Assembly: GCA_041741155.1 (NCBI GenBank)
Contig: JBGSKO010000030.1
Coordinates: 1-8,228 of the forward strand
Source: M3007 sp041741155
GTDB taxonomy: Bacteria; Bacteroidota; Bacteroidia; Chitinophagales; Saprospiraceae
Reading direction: 5' to 3'
DNA length: 8,228 bases
Part shown: positions 1-7,148 of the stretch, piece after piece
How positions within the stretch are numbered: the stretch's first letter is position 1
Layout of the letters: the number at the start of each line of letters is the position of its first letter
Program-made: the position numbers and the translations under genes
Notes under the pieces: model-generated
Database searches by the model: none
Seen by the model: the letters and a program-made list of their open reading frames with translations, nothing else
Told to the model about the DNA's origin: nothing

Positions 1-1
1 T

Positions 2-19
2 GCGCTTGGTGTTTTCGCC
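2..19 (+). repeat. Partial copy of the GCTTGGTG palindrome family
   Basis: GCGCTTGGTGTTTTCGCC at the window edge shares the core GGTGTTTTCGCC with 6629-6640 and resembles the arms of the palindromes at 7149-7242 and 7414-7491. The rest of the element probably lies outside the window or is degenerate. Bases 20-108 hold no gene that I can support; the only other feature there is the short direct repeat GGTGCGCA at 24-31 and 50-57. Confidence 0.45.
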
Positions 20-108
20 TACGGTGCGCACATATTCCGGTTTGATTGGTGCGCAGGTTGGGTGGGGAAAAGCCTGAAGGGGTAGAGCCTTTGCTGTAGT
101 GCTGCTCG

Positions 109-279
109 CGCGGTGGCCCCACCCCCAACCCCTCCCCCAAAATGGAGGGGGGCTTGTCCTCGGATACTGTAAAAAACTACCAGTAGGGATGCATTGGCTT
201 CCCGATTTGAAATCAACCGGTAACGCTTGATGTAGCTCCCCTCCCATTTGGGGGAGGGGTTGGGGGAGGGGCCACCGCG
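109..279. repeat. 45-bp inverted repeat pair, C-rich/G-rich
   Basis: Bases 109-153 and 235-279 are inverted copies of each other, with 41 of 45 positions matching by eye. The outer ends are CGCGGTGGCCCC and its complement. Each arm can also fold on itself, because a CCTCCCCC run is followed by GGAGGGG. The 81-base spacer (154-234) contains no convincing gene. Short C-rich/G-rich intergenic repeats of this kind are common in Bacteroidota genomes; a role in transcript ends or as a dispersed non-autonomous element is inference. Confidence 0.8.
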
Positions 280-340
280 AAGCGCAATCATCCATTGCCG
301 GAAAGGTCGTTCTTGGTTACAGTACAAAAAAACCTGCTGG

Positions 341-532
341 GCGAAGTCTTCAGACTTCGCTCACATATACACCGGACTTTGTCCGGAATAAATGTGATCG
401 GGCTAAGTCCGCAGAAAAGGGCTTTCGAGTCTGAGTATCCAAAAAAGCAATGGGATTGAGACTATTCTTTTTCTGCATCAATAGCTCCGGACAAAGTCCG
501 GCGGATATGTGGCCGAAGTCTGGAGACTTCGG
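341..532. repeat. Composite inverted repeat made of paired small hairpins
   Basis: Each end carries two perfect small hairpins. On the left are GCGAAGTCT-TC-AGACTTCGC (341-360) and CCGGAC-TTT-GTCCGG (372-386). On the right, in reverse order and inverted, are CCGGAC-AAA-GTCCGG (487-501) and CCGAAGTCT-GG-AGACTTCGG (513-532). The linker CACATAT is also conserved in inverted form. The two halves are symmetric about 436/437, so the whole 192 bases can fold into one large cruciform or into four small stem-loops. The inner 100 bases contain a weaker matching pair, GCAGAAAAG (411-419) against CTTTTTCTGC (467-476). No open frame inside looks like a gene. Confidence 0.8.
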
Positions 533-554
533 TCAGCACGGCTAAAAAATGGAA

Positions 555-594
555 AACCCGTGGGTTGCCTCTTGTTGAAGGCAAACCACGGGTT
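555..594 (-). terminator. Rho-independent terminator of the beta-helix gene
   Basis: A 16-bp stem (555-570 with 579-594, one mismatch) encloses an 8-base loop. It starts 18 bases past the stop codon of the minus-strand gene at 613-2706. Read on the minus strand, the stem is followed by TTTTCCATTTTTTAGC, a U-rich tract of the kind expected for intrinsic termination. Confidence 0.8.
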
Positions 595-612
595 GTGTAT
601 GGATCGGTAAGA

Positions 613-2706
613 TCAATGCCTGATCACGACCTTCTGTGCGGTAGGCAGTTGGTTAGGCCAAGTGCATTGAAGCAGATAGATGCCATCGGGCAGGTGACCC
701 GTCCGGATGCTTACGACACCGGTTTCCGGCGAATATGTTTCCTGTAGCAGGGTTTTTCCACTCATGTCGAACAGGCTCACCTGGGTGTACTCCTCATGCT
801 GCGGCAATGCGATTGTGAACAAATTGTCGGCAGGGTTGGGGTATACAACTATGTTTTCCACGTCTTGCTGCGTTTCAGATCTTTCTCCATTTTCGCCTCG
901 CCCGTAGCCGTCGCAGACGGCGCCGGTAGCGCATGTTAGTTCAGTTGTTGGTGTGACTGCAAACCATAAAGAAGCAAGTAGCGGATTGTTGTTGACACTG
1001 ATTTTGGCCAAACCATTCGGTAGCAATGTATTACTGACGGTGTATTTGGTGTTCATAGCTACGCCGGTAGAGCCATCAAACTTGGCATCCCACATGCCCG
1101 AAGCCGCGCTCCAGTCGTTTCCGTGCAAAAACTGCAGCGCGCCGGTGGAAATAACCTGATCGTAGTGCAGCGCTGCAAAGGGGTGGTTGCCAAATGTTGT
1201 CGTGTGAATTTCAGCGCCGTTTAACGGGCCGGTAACATAAAGGCCGGTCATAGAGTTGGTGAGATCATTGCAACAGAGCATTATGTTGGCAGAGCAATTT
1301 TCAATCGCAATACCCCGTAATGTGCCAACGGATGCCCCGGTTCCAACGGTATTGCCCACAATGTCCAGATCAGGTAGAGGCATATTGGGATCATCCGGAT
1401 TTTGCCCGCAATTGGATGTTCTGATATGAAAAGGCATTCCTGCACCTGCTCCTGTTACGGTATTATTGCTTATTACACAGTTGGTATATGACTTGTCAAC
1501 CAGAATACCGCCGCAAGTACCTCCGCTATAAGAAACAGTGTTGTTATCCAGCACCAGTCCTCCCGATGTAGTATTCCCCAATACTTCAATGCCATTTTGA
1601 CCGCCTGGCCCGCCAGTTAGCAAGGTGACGGTATTATTATTGATAGTAGCCATACCTGATCCCGTAAAGCCGGTCACCCGAAGCATACTGCGTATGGTGG
1701 TTCCTCCAGCAAATATCTGGTTTCCATTAATTTGGGCATTACCCAGGTTTGTGCTTTGTTGCTGAAGTTCAATGCTGAAAAACTTGGTATTGGTTAACGT
1801 ATTGTTTAATACCGAAAGGCCCCTGGTACCATCACGAAACAGCATACCCTCTGTGCAATCGGTAAACGTAGCATTGGAGAGGCTAAGATTTCGAGTATAC
1901 CGCGACTTGAGCCCAAATGCCTGACTTAAAAATGTGCCTCCGTTTATGGTAATGTTTTCACAATTTGCAATTGTTGGGATATTCCGGGCAAGTTCGATCC
2001 CAATCATATTAACCGGAATGTTTAGCGTACGTAAATATGTATTGGCTAAGCAAGTAACATTTTTTGCTCCGGAAAAGTAAATACCCCATCCATCATCATA
2101 AAACAGGTTATCGAAAATGGTATGCGTACCAGTAAGGTGGTCGCCCTTGATTTCCATCCCCTTGTTACAAAAATAGAAAGCATTGTGCGTAACAGAGAAA
2201 TTGCACTTATCCTGAATGTCAATACCAATATTGGCAAAGTTGAAAACACAGTTATGTATTGTGACGGTACTGTTTAACATTGCTCGTATTCCCTGCCACG
2301 CTCCTGGTGTAGGTGAATTGCAGGGCGAAAATTGAGAATTCAAGGCAGTGAAATTACCGCTTGATGTCACACGAAGGCTAGAACTCGCGCCAACAGCATA
2401 AAACTGGGTTGAATCGACAGTCCAAGTTGAATCTACCACAAACACACCAACAAGGCGCACACATGCTTTACTGAAGGAACTGAACCCGGCACCGTATTTA
2501 TTGATCGCTGCCGCCATATTGGTTACAGGAACCGGAAGATCAGAGCCTACTTCATAAAATTGCGGATAAGCGCAGCTGGTGCATTGAGACTTCAACTCCA
2601 TTGCACCGAAAAATGCGATAAGAAAAACAAAAAAAGTTGACTTTGGGAAGAGCCGGGGAAATTGCGCTTTGCTCGCGCAGGTCGAATAATAAAGTACCTT
2701 TTTCAT
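613..2706 (-). CDS. Secreted parallel beta-helix protein with T9SS type A sorting domain
   Basis: This 697-residue exported protein has no identified enzyme activity. The start MKKVLYYST gives an unusually long N-terminal region before the hydrophobic signal core (about residues 23-36), with likely cleavage near KSQ-C (about residue 41). Residues 110-520 are a long series of irregular turns rich in Asn, Gly, Thr and Ile, with recurring patterns such as NNT-x-T and I-x-x-N (for example 298-304, 355-361, 386-392, 412-417). These are the hallmark of right-handed parallel beta-helices (NosD/pectate-lyase-like), which often bind or cut polysaccharides; no catalytic residues can be assigned. The end (618-697) is a T9SS type A domain: VVYPNPADNLFTI, VSLFDMSGKTLLQ, LPDGIYLLQ. 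This implies export across the outer membrane and probable surface attachment or release. A terminator follows, and the upstream gap of 425 bases suggests its own transcript. It is less GC-rich than the gene at the right end (24 of 60 bases GC at 1981-2040). The beta-helix and sorting-domain calls are firm; the substrate is unknown. Confidence 0.9.
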   Translation of the reverse strand: MKKVLYYSTCASKAQFPRLFPKSTFFVFLIAFFGAMELKSQCTSCAYPQFYEVGSDLPVPVTNMAAAINKYGAGFSSFSKACVRLVGVFVVDSTWTVDSTQFYAVGASSSLRVTSSGNFTALNSQFSPCNSPTPGAWQGIRAMLNSTVTIHNCVFNFANIGIDIQDKCNFSVTHNAFYFCNKGMEIKGDHLTGTHTIFDNLFYDDGWGIYFSGAKNVTCLANTYLRTLNIPVNMIGIELARNIPTIANCENITINGGTFLSQAFGLKSRYTRNLSLSNATFTDCTEGMLFRDGTRGLSVLNNTLTNTKFFSIELQQQSTNLGNAQINGNQIFAGGTTIRSMLRVTGFTGSGMATINNNTVTLLTGGPGGQNGIEVLGNTTSGGLVLDNNTVSYSGGTCGGILVDKSYTNCVISNNTVTGAGAGMPFHIRTSNCGQNPDDPNMPLPDLDIVGNTVGTGASVGTLRGIAIENCSANIMLCCNDLTNSMTGLYVTGPLNGAEIHTTTFGNHPFAALHYDQVISTGALQFLHGNDWSAASGMWDAKFDGSTGVAMNTKYTVSNTLLPNGLAKISVNNNPLLASLWFAVTPTTELTCATGAVCDGYGRGENGERSETQQDVENIVVYPNPADNLFTIALPQHEEYTQVSLFDMSGKTLLQETYSPETGVVSIRTGHLPDGIYLLQCTWPNQLPTAQKVVIRH

Positions 2707-3131
2707 AAAAAAAGAAGTTTAGCCCAGCCGACAAACGCGACCGAGAGTTGTAAAAAATGACTACCGAAAAACACGTTGGACAGGTCCCCAAAGCCTTGCC
2801 CGGTAGCCGGTTTAGAAAAAATGTGCAATTATTTCACCACCAGACAATGGCGAGAGAAGTCAGCGGTACTGATGTTGCGTGTGCGTCTTTACAACTGACA
2901 GCACAAATGTCTCCCGCCGTGAAACCACTAAAAAGAACGTCTTTTGGTTGTTCTTCCTCACAAACAGAGGTTTTCAACGCGCTACTCCGTGTTGAAAGCC
3001 TCTGTTTTTATGTTGTCTGTCGCAGAATTGTCCCGTTTATATGGAACGAAAATTGAAAAATTTCCCGCCTGGCAACATCGAAGCGGTGACTGGCCTGTAT
3101 TGCCGATGGTTTTCGCCTGCTTGTATACGCA
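2707..3131. other. Intergenic region, 425 bases
   Basis: This gap separates two minus-strand genes and should hold the promoter of the beta-helix gene. I found no clear match to the Bacteroidota promoter pattern (TTTG, then TAnnTTTG about 20 bases on) within 100 bases of that start. The bases just before the start (TTCTTTTTTT on the minus strand) are A/T-rich with no Shine-Dalgarno, as is usual in the phylum. Weak open frames on both strands cross the hairpin at 2962-3007 and have no protein-like character. Apart from that hairpin I see nothing. Confidence 0.6.
2962..3007. terminator. Strong stem-loop, terminator-like, orientation unclear
   Basis: A 17-bp stem (2962-2978 with 2991-3007, 16 Watson-Crick pairs and one G-T wobble) encloses a 12-base loop. 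It lies 124 bases past the stop of the lipoprotein gene at 3132-4190, so it may end that minus-strand transcript. However, the T-run (3005-3009) follows the stem on the plus strand, and no tract of U follows it on the minus strand. It may act in both directions or end an unannotated plus-strand transcript. Confidence 0.5.
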
Positions 3132-4190
3132 TCAAGGTTGCTCCCCGCCACCATTGTACGGTATACAATATTGCCGTACATAAAACATGATTCCGTCATG
3201 GTAGGTAAAAGGCAGATCGCTGTTAAAAAACTCCGTTGAACGAATCCACGCGCTGGAAAAAACGAATGGGACGGCGGGCGGCTGGCTTGACGGGTGGTAA
3301 ATATTTTTGATATCGTTCAGGATGTTCATGTTGGTTTGCATTTGCGTCGGCGAAAGGCATGTCAGGCCGTTTCCACCATTGGTCATCGGCCACAAGAGGT
3401 TGCCCAGGGGGCTGTCGTTGTAGCCGAAGGGCCTGCCTAATGTGGTTAACCAAAGTGTAACCGTCTCTCCGTAACATACCGGCCGACAGATAGACTGGTT
3501 CATGATTGCCATCTCCCTGTCTGCCGCGTCTTTGGGTTGTTGGGTACCATCGCATTTCCCCAAATCACCGCCCGGACGCCAATAATCATCGGGTTGTACG
3601 CCGCATTGAATTTGCAGGATGGGGCCTCCGCCCTCATTTATCGCAGTAAGGATCGTAACGGCCAGCTCGGTGTATCCTTCCCGGTTCTCCTTTACCGTAG
3701 CATCTGTTAAGAACAAAATCCTGCCCGGTTGTTGGCTGAGCTCGTTTTGAATAGCCGCATACAATTGATTGTAGGCATGTTGTAAACCAGCGCCACGCAG
3801 CACCCCGGATGAAACCTGTTCCACCGTAAGCGTCAAATCTTTTTTGGCAAAACCGGACAGCGCGTTTTTCTGAACCAGGAAGTCGAGGTGTGAGGTGCCC
3901 TCCAACAAAGCCAGAGCATCCTCTGCCGGCATGTCGGAAAAGCCATGCTGGTCAGCAGCCGCGTTTTCCCGGATAGATTTAGCCTGTGCTGAAAACGTTT
4001 TCAATATGTCAACGAAACGCTCGGGATACTGAGAAGCCAATTCAGTAAACGGCAGGTGCGATACATCCGCCGCAGCGGACTGAGGTTCGACGTTGTCGCG
4101 CGTACAGGCGCTGAACAAGCCGAGGAGCAGAAATATTGCCGGCCAAAGTGCGCCTAGCAGGATGTTTGCATTTTTACGAAGAGTAGTCAT
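3132..4190 (-). CDS. Predicted lipoprotein of unknown function
   Basis: I do not recognise this 352-residue protein. It begins with a positively charged N-terminus and a hydrophobic stretch (residues 10-26) that ends in a lipobox, LFSAC, so Cys29 is the likely lipidated residue. The following TRD has no inner-membrane-retention Asp at +2 and loosely resembles the charged surface-export signals of Bacteroidota lipoproteins, so an outer-membrane or surface location is likely but inferred. Residues 48-150 look mostly alpha-helical (for example PAEDALALLEGTSHLDFLVQ). Residues 155-200 could be a beta/alpha core (ILFLTDATV, ILQIQCGVQP). The C-terminal 150 residues are rich in Trp, Pro, Gly and Asn. 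Six further cysteines (196, 213, 235, 239, 278, 342) could form disulfides in the periplasm or outside. There is no T9SS tail and no visible enzyme motif. The upstream gap of 244 bases, filled with repeats, argues against tight co-transcription with the protease gene. Confidence 0.8.
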   Translation of the reverse strand: MTTLRKNANILLGALWPAIFLLLGLFSACTRDNVEPQSAAADVSHLPFTELASQYPERFVDILKTFSAQAKSIRENAAADQHGFSDMPAEDALALLEGTSHLDFLVQKNALSGFAKKDLTLTVEQVSSGVLRGAGLQHAYNQLYAAIQNELSQQPGRILFLTDATVKENREGYTELAVTILTAINEGGGPILQIQCGVQPDDYWRPGGDLGKCDGTQQPKDAADREMAIMNQSICRPVCYGETVTLWLTTLGRPFGYNDSPLGNLLWPMTNGGNGLTCLSPTQMQTNMNILNDIKNIYHPSSQPPAVPFVFSSAWIRSTEFFNSDLPFTYHDGIMFYVRQYCIPYNGGGEQP

Positions 4191-4222
4191 AGTTAACTAA
4201 ATTTAAAAAGTGGAGAAGGGTG

Positions 4223-4314
4223 GAAGGTTAGAAGGTTGCTGGTTAGAAGGTTGCTGGTTGGAAGGTTAGAAGGTTAGAAGGTTGCTGGTTAGAAGGTTGC
4301 TGGTTGGAAGGTTA
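4223..4314 (+). repeat. Two perfect 46-bp tandem copies built from 8- and 15-bp units
   Basis: The array is made of GAAGGTTA (8 bp) and GAAGGTTGCTGGTTA or its G-ending form (15 bp), in the order 8-15-15-8, then 8-15-15-8. Bases 4223-4268 and 4269-4314 are identical by eye. It lies between the protease stop (4435) and the lipoprotein start (4190), ending 33 bases before the latter. The perfect copies suggest recent duplication. Confidence 0.9.
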
Positions 4315-4364
4315 CTGGCCCCTTCTTCCAATCTCTGTTGACACAATTTTCTGAACACTTCTTT

Positions 4365-4429
4365 TAACCAGCAACCTTCCAACCTTCTAACCTTCCAACC
4401 TTCTAACCAGCAACCTTCTAACCTTCTAA
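4365..4429 (-). repeat. Inverted copy of the GAAGGTT array
   Basis: Read on the minus strand this is TTA, then units of 8, 15, 8, 8, 8 and 15 bases drawn from the same GAAGGTT set. A 31-bp block (4396-4426) is the perfect reverse complement of 4223-4253 and of 4269-4299. The two arrays flank a unique spacer at 4315-4364. A transcript through this gap could form a very long stem, which might end the protease message or shield its 3' end. The array stops only 6 bases from the protease stop codon. Confidence 0.9.
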
Positions 4430-4434
4430 TATGC

Positions 4435-6216
4435 TTACCAGTGGCTGATCTTGGCCACCAGAACGTCCATTCCGGCGCTGACGCGCACCACGAACAGGCC
4501 TTGGGGAAGGCCTGCTAACGGCACTTGAAATAGCGTGGAGGCATCAACCTGATGCAATACCAGTTTTCCGCTCATGTCAAATATCTGGATGTCCTTGCTG
4601 CGGGTTACCGAGGCTTGGTCTTCGAGGCTCAGATAGCTGTTGAGGTTGCGCAACGTGAGTGTTCCGGCATGGAAAGTGTTCGCCTGGTTGCGGGGCTCCG
4701 ACCCCTGGAAGCCAGGGCAATGCGCTTCATCGTCAATGGTTATAGTCCAGGCTACGCTAATTCCATACGGGTCCTGAAGGCCACAATGGTCGTAAGCAGT
4801 TACGAAGACCCTGGATTTACGATAGCCTTCCGTCAGGCTTTTCAAGCAAATGGTGGTGCCGGATGTGGTTACCTGAAGGTTAGGGTCATTCGTGCCGACA
4901 ATATAACCGCCCACGCAAGGCGCGGTAAACGTGAAGCATTCTTCATCCGGTGTGCAAATGAACGCCAGCGTTTCTGGAAGGGCAGGCGGCTGGGCCGTGC
5001 AATTGGATGGCGAAAGGCAGGTGGAGATAGCCGTTCTGGCATCAATTTCCGCAATGGAAATGGCGTGCCAGTAATCCGAACAGGCCAATACCGGCTGCAT
5101 GATGTCGCCACCCGGTGGCGGCGTGTGCGAAGCATTGAAACTGTGGCCCATTTCATGTGAGACCGTTGTGCGCAATTGGCAAGCACTAAGGGACTGGTTA
5201 TTGGTACCTGTTTCCGAAAAGATGCCGTACCGGTAATCGGTGCATAGCTGATTTGTATAGGTGGCGCCTGCAATTTGTTGATTGGAGGGATTGAATATCT
5301 TACGCGGCGAGCGCCAGTGCCCCAGGTCGTAGATGACACCAGCGCCAAATCCGCCGGCGTTGGCCCAATCCCGGAAAAAATTCAACAAAACATCCCGGCT
5401 GGTGGAGATCGGGAATGGGTCGTTTCCGGCCGATGAAGGCACAAATTGCGCCACGATTTTAAACAAAATGACTCGGGCAAACTCGTCGTCCCAGTTCGCC
5501 TGCGCGCTGTTCATAAGCCCGATATTGTGCATGACCGTAGCCGAGACACTGCCGTACTTCTGCACCATTTGATAATCGTTGGCTATGGCAATCTCCAATT
5601 CCAGGGGTTTGCAATTCGGAGGCCCTGCGGGTTGGTTATCCTCCGGTACGTCCTCCATTTGGCGTTTAATCTCGACCGGAGAGCATACAAGTCCTTCCGT
5701 GTAGCGCACGTCGTCGCCGTTGTACACGACAAACCGGTCAGTGGCTTCACCCCGCACGAAATAACGCAGGGGTTCGATAAAAAATCGTTGTCCGTTTTTT
5801 TCGAAAAACCCGTAAACAAAGTCCTGCGCCACCGTGATTGCCACCTGATCGGCTTGTTGGCCGTCGGCAATCCCTATGTACGTAAATACCGCCGGTCGCT
5901 CGGCCGTGCCCGTTTTCGCAGGTCCCATTTGTACGGCAGTAAAATAACGGTCGGAAATCACCTCGCTGGGCTTTAACGCTGCTTTGATCGCGGGAAATCC
6001 GTCCAATTCGAACTGCATATTGAACGCTCCCGGCGTTTGCGAAGCAAATCCCATCAGCGCATCGGCATTCAACTGAAAGACGGTATACTTGGCAAAATGC
6101 TTTTGCAGGAGGGTGTTTCGGTAACTCGGTATACGTTGACCACCCAGTTGATACTGCTGCGCATAAGCGCTCGAAACCAGTACGAAAATCGCTAAAAAGA
6201 GGAGTGTTTTTTTCAT
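4435..6216 (-). CDS. Secreted metzincin-type zinc metalloprotease with T9SS type A sorting domain
   Basis: This predicted secreted endopeptidase has 593 residues. The frame stays open upstream to 6465, but the start at 6216 is preferred because it opens a textbook signal peptide (MKKTLLFLAIFVLVSSAYAQ, cleavage near residue 20). The 83 residues before it are proline-rich with no signal. Residues 21-200 look like a pro-region or N-terminal domain. The catalytic domain is about 205-400. The zinc site HEMGHSFNASH gives ligands His354, His358 and His364 and the base Glu355, and DIMQPVL around Met373 is the Met-turn candidate. This fits reprolysin-like (M12B-type) proteases of Bacteroidota; Asn361 replaces the usual Gly. 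Residues 410-500 form a Cys-containing beta domain. The end (about 541-593) has IQIFDMSGKLVLHQ and LPQGLFVVRV, a T9SS type A tail. A weak promoter-like match, TATGTTTC on the minus strand (6235-6242), lies 19-26 bases before the start. The substrate is unknown. Confidence 0.9.
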   Translation of the reverse strand: MKKTLLFLAIFVLVSSAYAQQYQLGGQRIPSYRNTLLQKHFAKYTVFQLNADALMGFASQTPGAFNMQFELDGFPAIKAALKPSEVISDRYFTAVQMGPAKTGTAERPAVFTYIGIADGQQADQVAITVAQDFVYGFFEKNGQRFFIEPLRYFVRGEATDRFVVYNGDDVRYTEGLVCSPVEIKRQMEDVPEDNQPAGPPNCKPLELEIAIANDYQMVQKYGSVSATVMHNIGLMNSAQANWDDEFARVILFKIVAQFVPSSAGNDPFPISTSRDVLLNFFRDWANAGGFGAGVIYDLGHWRSPRKIFNPSNQQIAGATYTNQLCTDYRYGIFSETGTNNQSLSACQLRTTVSHEMGHSFNASHTPPPGGDIMQPVLACSDYWHAISIAEIDARTAISTCLSPSNCTAQPPALPETLAFICTPDEECFTFTAPCVGGYIVGTNDPNLQVTTSGTTICLKSLTEGYRKSRVFVTAYDHCGLQDPYGISVAWTITIDDEAHCPGFQGSEPRNQANTFHAGTLTLRNLNSYLSLEDQASVTRSKDIQIFDMSGKLVLHQVDASTLFQVPLAGLPQGLFVVRVSAGMDVLVAKISHW

Positions 6217-6734
6217 AATGAACGAGTTAGGTTTGAAACATAAAAGTTGTATAGTGAAAGAAGTAAAACCTGCGATGCCCAGGGGTATAGGCAGATTGCC
6301 GGATATCTTGCCGGGAAGGGCACGGCACAAAGCCAAGTGGTAGGACAAAGGTGGCGGCAGGGGGAAGGGTGGTTCAAGTACGTTTTTTGCCCGATTTACA
6401 AAGTAGCAGGCGCCAAAACGCCCCTCTACTTGAGTTGCAAACGGGCAAACCAAATCAATAAACAATTGATAAACAGCAAAATAAAATCGTTTTACAGAAA
6501 ATGCACGTTTTCAAGTAAACCGCCTGATTTTTTGAGCGTATTTAAAATACAAGCCCTGTGCCCGGCTTTTGCTACAAAACCGGATCCGCGGGCAAGTGCA
6601 TCAAAATTGAAGAGATAAGCCTCAGCACGGTGTTTTCGCCAAGCGCAGCGTGAAACACAGGAGGGCCTGATGACGGCGCGTGCCCCAACCATTGTATAGC
6701 CTGGTTGTTCTTCCGGGACAATCACTTCGATCCT
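6217..6734. other. Divergent intergenic region, 518 bases
   Basis: It separates the protease (minus) from the small plus-strand gene and should contain both promoters. For the protease, GAAACATA at 6235-6242 reads TATGTTTC on the minus strand, one base off the Bacteroidota TAnnTTTG element, but the upstream element is poor. For the plus gene I see no convincing promoter or Shine-Dalgarno. The part nearest the protease was also tested as coding (open to 6465 on the minus strand) and rejected. A partial GCTTGGTG-family repeat lies at 6629-6656. The rest shows nothing recognisable. Confidence 0.5.
6629..6656. repeat. Partial copy of the GCTTGGTG palindrome family
   Basis: GGTGTTTTCGCCAAGCGC (6629-6646) matches the core at 8-19 over 12 bases (GGTGTTTTCGCC) and adds the AAGC end seen in the full palindrome at 7425-7444. 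GTGTTT and AAACAC at its edges could pair across it. It lies about 80 bases before the small plus-strand gene. Confidence 0.5.
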
Positions 6735-7127
6735 ATGCGCGACGATCAACAATTACTGCAATGCCGGCCTGCTTTACCACTTCCTGCGAAACAGTCAACC
6801 GAGGAGGAGCAATTTCAGAACCAGACCCTCCGTCCCATTTTAAAAATGCAACATCCCCTGCTGGTACGGTTGTTCGCTGCCGAAATTCGGCGGCGTAAAA
6901 ACGTTTTTTTTGCATTGTCTCCAGCCGACCAGTTGGTCTGGATTTCGGACGCCGTAAGCGGCAATCCGCGCTTTCGAAGCCTGCTCCTGGGTACCGTTAT
7001 CGGGCATTTTACGCTGGAGGAACTGTGCGTTTTTGAACGCAACGAATCCGAATACATGCGTCGAATGACTAACCTGATTATCCAGCGTTTGCAATCGGTA
7101 GATTTGGAGGAATTCAGGAAGATGTAA
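6735..7127 (+). CDS. Small conserved Bacteroidota protein, probably helical, function unknown
   Basis: This 130-residue protein has no signal peptide, no membrane segment and no cysteine pattern, so it is probably cytoplasmic. The ATG at 6735 is chosen over a TTG at 6705 because MRDDQQLLQCRPALPL matches what I recall as the usual beginning of the family. Features seen are a Glu-rich link followed by EQFQNQTLRPILK (residues 25-37), a central block NPRFRSLLLGTVIGHFTLEE (77-96) and a charged C-terminal helix RMTNLIIQRLQSV (110-122). From memory, similar proteins of about 130 residues occur singly across Bacteroidota and are sometimes labelled glyoxalase; I see no metal-binding His/Glu pattern that would justify that name. 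It is divergent from the protease gene, convergent with the CHU_C gene, and not in an operon. It is the only gene here without an export signal. Confidence 0.8.
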   Translation: MRDDQQLLQCRPALPLPAKQSTEEEQFQNQTLRPILKMQHPLLVRLFAAEIRRRKNVFFALSPADQLVWISDAVSGNPRFRSLLLGTVIGHFTLEELCVFERNESEYMRRMTNLIIQRLQSVDLEEFRKM

Positions 7128-7148
7128 ACTATACTTGTTGCAATTTCT

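Noticed and set aside
19..327. 102-residue minus-strand open frame at the left end
   Set aside because: It reads straight through both arms of the C-rich/G-rich inverted repeat and has low-complexity Pro/Gly sequence; no start context.
2757..3056. 99-residue plus-strand open frame in the gap before the beta-helix gene
   Set aside because: It runs through the strong hairpin at 2962-3007, has no recognisable domain, and has no promoter that I can support.
4223..4429. CRISPR array
   Set aside because: The units are contiguous with no unique spacers of regular length, and they turn round into an inverted copy. No cas gene is present.
4552..5160. 202-residue open frame on the plus strand inside the protease gene
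   Set aside because: It lies wholly antisense to a well-supported protease and sorting domain, has no recognisable family, and its composition follows from the GC-rich opposite strand.
5446..5976. 176-residue open frame on the plus strand inside the protease gene
   Set aside because: Antisense shadow of the pro-region; Arg/Val/His-rich without domain-like pattern.
6217..6465. Extension of the protease gene upstream to an ATG at 6465
   Set aside because: The 83 extra residues are proline-rich, with no export signal, and would bury a complete signal peptide that begins at 6216.
6705..6734. TTG start that would add ten residues to the small plus-strand protein
   Set aside because: The added residues do not resemble the family's beginning as I recall it, and ATG at 6735 gives the expected length of 130.
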